Source of the DNA: an uncultured Alphaproteobacteria bacterium
Lineage (GTDB): Bacteria > Pseudomonadota > Alphaproteobacteria > Reyranellales > Reyranellaceae
Direction: 5' to 3'
DNA: 10,001 bases
Assembly (NCBI GenBank): GCA_903929895.1
Contig: CAIYWM010000114.1
Location: 1 to 10,001 of the forward strand
The notes under the pieces are model-generated. The model did no database searches. It saw only the letters and a list, made by a program, of their open reading frames with translations, and was not told the DNA's origin. This document shows positions 1 through 5,878 of this stretch, piece by piece; position 1 is the stretch's first letter; each line of letters begins with the position of its first letter. A program made the position numbers and the translations under genes.

Positions 1-804
1 CGGCGCCCACAGGGTCGCCAGCATCTCCGGAATCCCCGCCGCCACCGCGAGCAGCCTGCCCTTGTCCTTGAGCACGGGCTTGCAGCGCGCGAACGGCGTC
101 CGGCCGACCGGATCGACGACGATGTCGTAGGTCTCGCGGCGCGCCGTGACGTCGTCCTTCGTATAGTCGATCACTCTGTCGGCGCCGAGCGAGGCGACGA
201 GCGCCAGGTTGTTCGTGCTGGTAACGCCGGTCACCTCGGCGCCGCGATGCTTCGCGAGCTGCACCATGGCGGTCCCCACGCCGCCGGATGCACCGATCAC
301 CAGGACCTTGTCGCCCGGCCTGATGGCCGCCTTGCGCAGGAAATGCAGGGAGGTCGACGCGCCGAAGGGCAGCGAAGCCGCTTCCTCGAACGACAGGTTG
401 GCAGGCTTCCGTGCCAGCCGGCCGTCTTCAGGCATCGCCCGATACTGGGCATGGCATCCCATCGCGCCGCCGGGAAAGCCGAACACCTCGTCGCCGACCC
501 GGAACCGCGTGACGTCCTTGCCGACGGCCTCGATCGTCCCTGCCATCTCGGACCCCATGATGGGTTGGCGCGGCCGTGTGAACCCGAAAGCCAGGCGCGC
601 AATGGTTCCCAGTCCGGTCGGAACGCACATCGTCCGCACGCGCCAGTCGCCCGAGGTCACGGTCGTTGCGTGAATCCGGACGAGCACCTCGTTGTCCCGA
701 GGCACGGGCTTCGGCACCTCGCTGAGTTCGACGACGTCGGGCCCGCCATAGCGGCGATAGACGAAGGCTTGCATGGTCCCGGTCGCGGCAGGATCTGACG
801 TCAT
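1..804 (-). CDS. Zinc-free MDR oxidoreductase (NAD(P)-dependent quinone oxidoreductase-like), C-terminus cut off by window edge
   Basis: The visible 268 residues are the N-terminal GroES-like domain and most of the Rossmann domain of a medium-chain dehydrogenase/reductase. Known members reduce quinones or activated alkenes, or oxidise alcohols, with NAD(P)H in the cytoplasm. Seen here: the start MQAFVYRRYGGPDVVEL (residues 11-27), the PIMGSEMAG segment (about 82-90), GDEVFGFPGG (104-113), the nucleotide-binding GASGGVG (171-177) and VIDYTKDD (211-218), all typical of the family. The segment ATTVTSGDWRVR (about 46-57) has no cysteine at the usual catalytic-zinc position, and the four-cysteine structural-zinc lobe is absent, so a zinc-independent member is inferred. 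The start at 804 has AAGGGA five bases upstream (minus-strand sense of 810-815). An in-frame ATG at 774 is closer to the usual family N-terminus but has no clear ribosome site. The substrate is unknown. The gene lies 225 bases downstream of the M20 peptidase on the same strand and is probably transcribed separately. Confidence 0.9.
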   Translation of the reverse strand, partial: MTSDPAATGTMQAFVYRRYGGPDVVELSEVPKPVPRDNEVLVRIHATTVTSGDWRVRTMCVPTGLGTIARLAFGFTRPRQPIMGSEMAGTIEAVGKDVTRFRVGDEVFGFPGGAMGCHAQYRAMPEDGRLARKPANLSFEEAASLPFGASTSLHFLRKAAIRPGDKVLVIGASGGVGTAMVQLAKHRGAEVTGVTSTNNLALVASLGADRVIDYTKDDVTARRETYDIVVDPVGRTPFARCKPVLKDKGRLLAVAAGIPEMLATLWAP

Positions 805-952
805 GCCGGTCCCTTAAGCCAACCGGCCCCGTGCCGGAAGGTCCCGTCGGTCGAAGGCTTCTGGCAGGCTGTTGAAACAGGCCTTTCACAAGCACCGGCG
901 AGCAACATTGTTGCGCCAACGGTCACCGCGACCCAGGATTCAGGGGTGCGAC

Positions 953-997
953 ATTCGTTTCATTTGTTTCGTTTATTTCGTTCGTTTCGTTTATTCG
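953..997. repeat. Imperfect 9-base tandem repeat, five units
   Basis: On the plus strand five consecutive 9-mers follow the pattern RTTYRTTTC: ATTCGTTTC, ATTTGTTTC, GTTTATTTC, GTTCGTTTC, GTTTATTCG. It is T-rich on this strand, in sharp contrast to the GC-rich surroundings. It lies in the gap between the M20 peptidase stop and the oxidoreductase start. On the minus strand one frame reads as Asn-Glu-Thr/Ile repeats, but that frame lies outside any recognisable gene, so I treat it as non-coding. The role is unknown. It may be a slippage-prone AT-rich spacer. Confidence 0.75.
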
Positions 998-1029
998 CCA
1001 TGACTTCGACTTGTTCAACGGCCTGATGG

Positions 1030-2310
1030 CTAGACCTTCTGCAGGCCGCACCATTCGGCAATGAACAGCGCCGTCGACTGGGTGATCTTGCGGATCGATT
1101 CCAGGTTCACCCGCTCGTCGAAGCCGTGGACGTCGTCGGACTGCGGCCCGTAGACCAGGGCCGGCAGGCCGGCATAGAGGCCGAAGAAGCGGGCATCGGT
1201 CGTGCCGGTGGTCCGCCGGTCGTCGAGTTCGGCGCCGAACACCGTCTTGTGCGCCTCCGCCAGCACGTCGCGCACATGCTCGTGGTTCTTGAGCACGTAG
1301 GGCTCGGCCTGGAAGCCTTCCCAGCTCACGGTCGGCAGGTTGTTGCCGAGGAAGGGATCGTTGGCCGCGGCCTGGCGGATCGTGTCCTCGACCTCCTGCC
1401 GGCACTCCTTCAGCGTCTGGGTCGGCAGCACGCCCACGCGCATGTCGAAGGTGCACCAGGACGGCACCGAACTCGCCCAGTCGCCACCGGCGATCTTGCC
1501 GACGTTGAAGTTCACCGGATGGTGATGGTCGCAATAATGCTTGTCGTGCGCCTTCAGTGCGTTCCACTTCTTCTCGAGCTCGCGCAGCTGCTGGATCAGA
1601 CGAAAGGCCGACTCGATCGCGTTCGAACCGGCATCGGCCTTGTAGACATGGACCGGGTGGCCGGTGACCTTGACCTGGAACCACATGACGCCGACCTGCG
1701 CCACGGTGAGCGTGCAGCCCGACGGCTCGGGGATCAGCGCGGCCTCGGCGCGATAGCCGCGCTGCAGACAGGCGAGCGCGCCGTTGCCCGTGCACTCCTC
1801 CTCGACCACCGACTGCTGATAGACGTCGGCCGCCGGCATGTAGCCCAGCGCCCGCAGCGCGCGCAGCGCGAAGACGTTGAGGATCAGCCCGGCCTTCATG
1901 TCGCCCGAGCCGCGGCCGTACATCCAGCCGTCCTTGACGTAGGCGTCGTAGGGATTGCGGGTCCACATCTCGTGCGGCCCCTCGGGCACCACGTCGATAT
2001 GGCCGTTGAGGATCAGCGACCGGCCCTTGGGATTGGACGGACGCCAGGCGCCGACCACGTTCCAGGCATCGTCATAATCCAGCGAATGCGGCGAGTAGCC
2101 CGGCAGGTGCTTGAGGTCGTCGATCTTGACCTGCCAGCGGTCGATGCCGAGCCCGTCCTCCTTGAACAGGCGCGCCATCATGTCCTGCGCCGGCGCTTCC
2201 TGGAACCGGGTCGAGGGAATCCGCACCAGGTCGGCTGTTACGTTCGTCTGATCGTCGAAGCGGCGATCGACTTCGTCCATGATTTTGGACTTGAGCGATG
2301 AATCGAGCAT
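1030..2310 (-). CDS. M20 family metallopeptidase, ArgE/DapE-type deacylase
   Basis: A 426-residue cytoplasmic di-zinc amidohydrolase, about the usual length for this family (ArgE, DapE, carboxypeptidase G2 relatives), which cleaves N-acyl amino acids or small peptides. The metal-site motifs are complete: HID (His104, Asp106), GRGSGDMKAG with Asp137, VVEEEC with Glu171 as likely general base and Glu172 as zinc ligand, IPEP with Glu195, and VHGFDE with His395. The lid/dimerisation domain is present (about 205-320), with His221 before GSNAI. The substrate cannot be read; similarity to acetylornithine or succinyl-diaminopimelate enzymes is at family level only. The chosen ATG at 2310 has no good Shine-Dalgarno. 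ATG at 2280 (MDEVDRRF) is an alternative. The open frame runs on to 2520, but that extension would cross the divergent synthetase gene and has no family resemblance. The gene is divergent from the acyl-CoA synthetase across 57 bases. Confidence 0.92.
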   Translation of the reverse strand: MLDSSLKSKIMDEVDRRFDDQTNVTADLVRIPSTRFQEAPAQDMMARLFKEDGLGIDRWQVKIDDLKHLPGYSPHSLDYDDAWNVVGAWRPSNPKGRSLILNGHIDVVPEGPHEMWTRNPYDAYVKDGWMYGRGSGDMKAGLILNVFALRALRALGYMPAADVYQQSVVEEECTGNGALACLQRGYRAEAALIPEPSGCTLTVAQVGVMWFQVKVTGHPVHVYKADAGSNAIESAFRLIQQLRELEKKWNALKAHDKHYCDHHHPVNFNVGKIAGGDWASSVPSWCTFDMRVGVLPTQTLKECRQEVEDTIRQAAANDPFLGNNLPTVSWEGFQAEPYVLKNHEHVRDVLAEAHKTVFGAELDDRRTTGTTDARFFGLYAGLPALVYGPQSDDVHGFDERVNLESIRKITQSTALFIAEWCGLQKV

Positions 2311-2319
2311 GCGCGGACT

Positions 2320-2349
2320 TTGGCGCAGCCCCGGTACGCCGTCTATAGT
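2320..2349 (+). promoter_or_regulatory. Candidate sigma70-type promoter for the acyl-CoA synthetase
   Basis: TTGGCG (2320-2325) and TATAGT (2344-2349) are separated by 18 bases, close to the housekeeping consensus. The element lies in the 57-base divergent gap. Transcription from it would begin near 2356, inside or just before the GGAGGAGG ribosome site, so the leader would be very short. That is a reason for caution. Confidence 0.4.
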
Positions 2350-2351
2350 TT

Positions 2352-2360
2352 GGGAGGAGG
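2352..2360 (+). promoter_or_regulatory. Strong ribosome binding site that fixes the synthetase start
   Basis: GGGAGGAGG ends seven bases before the ATG at 2368. It is by far the best Shine-Dalgarno in the window. It argues for ATG 2368 over the upstream in-frame TTG at 2320, which would overlap the candidate promoter. Confidence 0.85.
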
Positions 2361-2367
2361 AAACAAA

Positions 2368-3930
2368 ATGTACCCGGGCAAACACGCGACGACGCAGGCG
2401 TCCCATCCTGCGGTGATCATGGCCGGCAGCGGCGAGACCGTGACCTATGGCGAGCTGGAGGCGCGCAGCAACCGGCTGGCGCACCTGCTGCGCGCCCATG
2501 GCGTGAAGCGGCTCGACCACTATTCGATCTTCATGGAAAACAACGCGCGCTACGTGGAGTGCTGTACCGCCGGCGAGCGCGCCGGCACCTACTACACATG
2601 CGTGAATTCGTTCCTGACGGCAGACGAGCTTGCCTACATCCTGAACAACAGCGCCTCAAAAGTGCTCATCACCTCGCAGGCCAAGCGGGACGTGGCCCTC
2701 GCGGCCCTGGCGCAGTGTCCGGGGATCTCGCTCTGCATCGTCGTCGACGGGCCCGGTGGCGGATCGGCCGGCGGCGCGAAGATCGTCAATCTCGCGGAGG
2801 CGACGACCGGCCTGCCGGCGACGCCGATCGCCGACGAATCGCTCGGGACCGCGATGCTCTACTCGTCCGGCACCACGGGACGGCCGAAGGGGATCGTACG
2901 GCCGCTGGCCGAACAGCCGCCGTCGCAGCTCCTGCCGATCTTCTCCTTCCTGCTGAAGCTCTGGCAGTACCGCGAAGGCATGATCTACCTCTCGCCGGCG
3001 CCGCTCTACCATTCGGCGCCCCAGGCGGCGGTGAACCTCACGATCCGCACGGGCGGCACCGTGATCATCATGGAGCGCTTCGACCCCGAGCACTACCTGC
3101 AGCTCATCGAGAAGTATCGCGTCACGCACAGCCAGCTCGTGCCGACGATGTTCTCGCGGATGCTGAAGCTGCCGGAGGAGACGCGGAAGCGGTACGACCT
3201 CGGTTCGCTGGAGATCGCCATCCATGCGGCGGCGCCCTGCCCGGTCCAGGTGAAGGAACAGATGATCGGCTGGTGGGGCCCGATCATCCACGAATATTAC
3301 GGCGCCACCGAAGGGCTGGGCTTCACCGCCTGCAACTCGCAGGAATGGCTGGCGCACAAGGGCACGGTGGGACGCGTCCTCCTGGGCGAACTGCACGTGC
3401 TCGACGATGACATGAAGCCGCTGCCCATCGGCACGGCCGGGACCCTGTGGTTCAAGACCGCGACGCCGTTCGAGTATTTCAACGATCCCGCCAAGACACG
3501 CGAGGCGCGCTCCGAGGACGGTACGATGAGCACAGTGGGCGACGTCGGCTATGTCGATGCCGATGGCTACCTCTACCTGACCGACCGCGCGACCTTCATG
3601 ATCATCTCCGGCGGCGTGAACATCTACCCGCAGGAATGCGAGAACCTGCTGATCACCCATCCCAAGGTGGCCGACGCGGCGGTGTTCGGCGTCCCCAACG
3701 CCGATCTCGGCGAGGAGGTGAAGGCGGTCGTCCAGCTCATGCCGGGCGTGCCGAAGACGGGCGCCACCGCCGAGGAGCTGATCGCCTTCTGCGGCCAGCA
3801 TCTCGCCCGGCAGAAGGTGCCGCGCTCCGTCGATTTCGAGGACGAGCTGCCGCGCCTGCCCACCGGCAAACTCTACAAGCGCCTGCTGCGCGACCGTTAC
3901 TGGGGCGACAAGAAGAGCCGCATCGTGTGA
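2368..3930 (+). CDS. AMP-forming acyl-CoA synthetase (ANL superfamily)
   Basis: A 520-residue adenylate-forming ligase, a normal full length. It activates a carboxylic acid with ATP to an acyl-adenylate and then transfers it to coenzyme A in the cytoplasm. Motifs in order: the phosphate-binding loop YSSGTTGRPKG (165-175), the adenine-pocket YGATEG (311-316), GDVGYVDADG (391-400) with Asp391 for ribose binding, the hinge region TDR (405-407), ISGGVNIYPQE (413-423), and the C-terminal PTGK with catalytic Lys501. The acid substrate is not identifiable. The overall pattern resembles FadD/CaiC-like medium or long-chain or carnitine/crotonobetaine-type ligases more than acetyl-CoA synthetase. The start is set by a strong ribosome site. 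The gene is divergent from the M20 hydrolase, which could in principle release an acid for it, and it meets the transporter gene tail-to-tail with one base between stops. Confidence 0.95.
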   Translation: MYPGKHATTQASHPAVIMAGSGETVTYGELEARSNRLAHLLRAHGVKRLDHYSIFMENNARYVECCTAGERAGTYYTCVNSFLTADELAYILNNSASKVLITSQAKRDVALAALAQCPGISLCIVVDGPGGGSAGGAKIVNLAEATTGLPATPIADESLGTAMLYSSGTTGRPKGIVRPLAEQPPSQLLPIFSFLLKLWQYREGMIYLSPAPLYHSAPQAAVNLTIRTGGTVIIMERFDPEHYLQLIEKYRVTHSQLVPTMFSRMLKLPEETRKRYDLGSLEIAIHAAAPCPVQVKEQMIGWWGPIIHEYYGATEGLGFTACNSQEWLAHKGTVGRVLLGELHVLDDDMKPLPIGTAGTLWFKTATPFEYFNDPAKTREARSEDGTMSTVGDVGYVDADGYLYLTDRATFMIISGGVNIYPQECENLLITHPKVADAAVFGVPNADLGEEVKAVVQLMPGVPKTGATAEELIAFCGQHLARQKVPRSVDFEDELPRLPTGKLYKRLLRDRYWGDKKSRIV

Positions 3931-3931
3931 G

Positions 3932-5506
3932 TCATCCGCGCGACCGGCGCTGCGACCGCGACAGCATCGCCGCGGGGAACAGGGCCAAAAGCGCCACCAC
4001 GCCCACGACGATGAACGTATCGGAGAACGCCATCATCTGCGCGTTGCTTTGCAGCATCGTGGCCAGGTATTCGAGGGCGCCCGCCTTCTGCTGCTGGAAC
4101 GGCAGGCCGCTTTTCTGCATCAGGTGCTCGACCTGGGTCAGCATGCGGTCGGTCGTGCGATTGCCCCAGTCCTGCGTCGCCGTGAGCGCATCGGCGTGGA
4201 AGCGGGTGCGGATCTCGAAGAAGGCGACCATGCCGTTGATGCCGAAGGCGCCACCGAGCTGGCGCATGAAGTTGGCGACGCCCGAGCCCTGCCGCACCTT
4301 GTCGGCCGGCAGCGCCTTCAACGAGGAGGCGTTGAGGCTGGGGTTGATGAAGCCCAGTCCCAGCCGGGACAGCATCACCATGCAGACCAGCGTCCAGAAC
4401 GTCGTGTCGATGTCGGCGGTCGTCATCCAGGCGAAGCCGGCGGCGAACAGGACCAGGCCGCCGATGATCATGGTCGAGGCCGGCATCGCGTCCGACAGTC
4501 GACCCGCCAGCGGGAAGATGAAGGCCAGCATGATGCCGGCCGGCATCATCATCAGCCCGGCCACCAGCGGCGTGAAGCCGATGATGGTCTGCACGAAGAC
4601 CGGGATGATGTAGGTCGAGCCCATCATGCCGGCGCCGAAGATGAAGGCGATCAGCGCGGCGGCAGCGAACTCGACATTGCCGAAGATGCGCACGTCGAGC
4701 AGCGCCCGGGGCGTGTAGAGCTCCCAGCAGACGAAGGCGACCGTGGCGACGGAACCGAGGACCAGCCGGAACACGATGGCATCGGAACTCCAGCCCTCGC
4801 GCTGGCCGTCGGCGATGCCGGTCATGAGGCCCAGCAGCGCCGTGCAGAGCAGCGCAAAGCCCAGCCAGTCGAACGGTGGAATGACCTTGGGGATCGGCCG
4901 GGTCGGCATGAAGATCATGCCCATGACGGCCGCGATGACGCAGAACGGCAGCGAGATGAAGAAGACATAGCGCCAGGAAAAGTACTCGATCATCAGGCCG
5001 CCCAGGGTCGGCCCGATCGCCGGCGCGAAGACGACGCCCAGCCCGAACACGCCCATCGCCATGCCGCGGCGCTCCGGCGGAAACACCGTGAAGATCGTGG
5101 CCATGACCAGCGGCTGGGCGACACCGGCGCTGAAACCTTGCAGGACGCGGGCGAAGATCAGCGCATCCTCGGTCGGTGCCGAGCCGCCCATCAGGGCGCC
5201 CACCGAAAAGAAGAACACCGCGCCCACGAAGGTGCGGCGCTCACCCAGGATGCCGCTCAGCCAGGCGTTGATCAGCATGCCGGCGGTCATCGTCGCCATG
5301 TAGGCCGACGACATCCACTGCGCCTTGTCCTGACCGATGCCGAAGGCGCCCATCACGTCGGGCACCGCCACGTTCACCGTGGTCATGGCGAGCACCATCG
5401 ACACGACGCCCATCATGCCGGTGATGGTGACCAGCCAGCGATAGGAGGGCCCGTAGCGCTCCGTGAGCGCCGCGGCGGTCTGCAGGGGGACGGCGGCGGC
5501 GGTCAT
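3932..5506 (-). CDS. DHA2-family MFS drug transporter, EmrB/QacA-like
   Basis: A 524-residue, highly hydrophobic inner-membrane protein of the length and hydrophobic pattern expected for a 14-helix proton-drug antiporter. Family signs: the first helix (about 24-46) ending in TTVNVAVPDV, motif A in the loop after helix 2 (GILGERRTFVGA, 85-96), the drug-resistance signature around 112-140, and antiporter motif C, GVVFAPAIGPTLGG (157-170). A long loop before the last helix (about 430-492) is also typical of EmrB proteins. The acidic residue usually found in the first helix (LD-TIVNVALP in relatives) is replaced: here the text reads LAMTTVNV, with Ala40 at the Asp position. Start ATG 5506 gives the usual cytoplasmic N-terminus but lacks a clear Shine-Dalgarno. 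Its partner fusion protein lies upstream on the same strand, 372 bases away across a REP cluster. The cargo is unknown. No regulator gene is adjacent. Confidence 0.93.
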   Translation of the reverse strand: MTAAAVPLQTAAALTERYGPSYRWLVTITGMMGVVSMVLAMTTVNVAVPDVMGAFGIGQDKAQWMSSAYMATMTAGMLINAWLSGILGERRTFVGAVFFFSVGALMGGSAPTEDALIFARVLQGFSAGVAQPLVMATIFTVFPPERRGMAMGVFGLGVVFAPAIGPTLGGLMIEYFSWRYVFFISLPFCVIAAVMGMIFMPTRPIPKVIPPFDWLGFALLCTALLGLMTGIADGQREGWSSDAIVFRLVLGSVATVAFVCWELYTPRALLDVRIFGNVEFAAAALIAFIFGAGMMGSTYIIPVFVQTIIGFTPLVAGLMMMPAGIMLAFIFPLAGRLSDAMPASTMIIGGLVLFAAGFAWMTTADIDTTFWTLVCMVMLSRLGLGFINPSLNASSLKALPADKVRQGSGVANFMRQLGGAFGINGMVAFFEIRTRFHADALTATQDWGNRTTDRMLTQVEHLMQKSGLPFQQQKAGALEYLATMLQSNAQMMAFSDTFIVVGVVALLALFPAAMLSRSQRRSRG

Positions 5507-5527
5507 GATGCGGCTACAACATTGTCG

Positions 5528-5574
5528 TTGCCCATGCTTCGAGACGCTCGCTCTGCTCGCTCCTCAGCATGAGG
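5528..5574 (+). repeat. REP-like unit 1, orientation A
   Basis: It begins TTGCCCATGCTTCGAGACGC and ends CTCCTCAGCATGAGG. The outer stem is CATGCT (5533-5538) with AGCATG (5566-5571). Unlike the other units, its centre (GCTCGCTCTGCTCGC) is not a clean hairpin. It lies just upstream of the transporter start. Confidence 0.8.
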
Positions 5575-5598
5575 ACGCTTCTGTTCGAACATCGCAAA

Positions 5599-5628
5599 CC
5601 TCATCCTGAGAGTCTGACTCGAAATGAA
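5599..5628 (-). repeat. Decayed REP-like remnant, orientation B
   Basis: The left arm CCTCATCCTGAG (5599-5610) is intact. It is followed after only a few bases by GACTCGAA and ATGAA, which resemble the right arm GTCTCGAAGGATG with the central hairpin missing. It is best explained as an internally deleted unit. The 3' boundary is uncertain. Confidence 0.5.
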
Positions 5629-5665
5629 TGCAGCTAATACAAGAGGCTATGAACAGCCCCGATAG

Positions 5666-5713
5666 CCTCACCCTGAGGAGCATCGCGCAGCGATGCGTCT
5701 CGAAGGGTGGGCA
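5666..5713 (-). repeat. REP-like unit 2, orientation B
   Basis: It runs from CCTCACCCTGAGGAGC to GTCTCGAAGGGTGGGCA. The outer stem is CACCCT (5669-5674) with AGGGTG (5704-5709). The inner perfect hairpin is CATCGC (5681-5686), loop GCA, GCGATG (5690-5695). Confidence 0.85.
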
Positions 5714-5728
5714 CGAGCACCGCGTCTA

Positions 5729-5777
5729 TTGCCCATCCTTCGAGACGCGCCGCTGCGCGGCGCTCCTCAGGATGAGG
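5729..5777 (+). repeat. REP-like unit 3, orientation A
   Basis: It begins TTGCCCATCCTTCGAGACGC and ends GCTCCTCAGGATGAGG. The outer stem is CATCCT (5734-5739) with AGGATG (5769-5774). The inner hairpin is GCGCCGC (5747-5753), loop TGC, GCGGCGC (5757-5763). It is the most complete unit. No T-run follows it, so it is not a classic intrinsic terminator. Confidence 0.88.
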
Positions 5778-5813
5778 TAAGTGCTTGAAGTGATTCAATT
5801 CATTTCCGGCCAG

Positions 5814-5856
5814 CCTCTGAGGAGGCCGCGGAGCGGCCGTCTCGAAGGATGGGCAA
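5814..5856 (-). repeat. REP-like unit 4, orientation B, truncated left arm
   Basis: The inner hairpin GGCCGC (5824-5829), loop GGA, GCGGCC (5833-5838) and the right arm GTCTCGAAGGATGGGCAA are intact. The left arm reads CCTCTGAGGAG and lacks the CATC segment, so the outer stem is lost. It lies 22 bases downstream (in the transcript sense) of the fusion protein stop. Confidence 0.8.
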
Positions 5857-5878
5857 CAACATGATCGCCCGCTCCGCC

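Larger units (their letters stand above)
5507..5878. repeat. Intercistronic REP-like palindrome cluster
   Basis: This 372-base gap between the fusion protein and transporter genes has no credible gene. It holds four related palindromic units and one decayed copy, listed separately, sharing the arms GCCCATCCTTCGAGACG and CTCCTCAGGATGAGG. Orientations along the plus strand are A, (B remnant), B, A, B, an alternating arrangement like the BIME clusters of REP sequences. The bases between units (for example 5629-5665 and 5778-5813) are more AT-rich and show no motif that I recognise. Confidence 0.85.

Noticed and set aside
903..913. Palindrome CAACATTGTTG upstream of the oxidoreductase
   Set aside because: It is eleven bases with no promoter elements positioned around it and no second copy. 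It is too short to call an operator.
923..1966. 347-residue minus-strand frame ending in Asn-Glu-Thr repeats
   Set aside because: It overlaps the M20 gene in another frame, and the repeat-like tail is only a translation of the 9-base tandem repeat. There is no independent support.
2311..2520. 70-residue N-terminal extension of the M20 peptidase
   Set aside because: It would cross the divergent synthetase promoter, ribosome site and coding start, and does not resemble M20 N-termini. ATG 2310 fits the family.
4049..5572. 507-residue plus-strand frame opposite the transporter
   Set aside because: It is His/Asp/Arg-rich without recognisable motifs and is the mirror of a well-supported membrane protein gene.
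5747..5763. REP unit 3 hairpin as an intrinsic terminator
   Set aside because: The stem is strong, but no T-run follows on either strand and the same structure recurs in differing copies, so a repeat family is the better explanation.
5621..5806. GAAATGAAT (5621-5629) and ATTCATTTC (5798-5806) as ends of a mobile element
   Set aside because: The order of these arms relative to the REP arms is not nested as in a true inverted-repeat element, no transposase lies between, and nine bases can match by chance.
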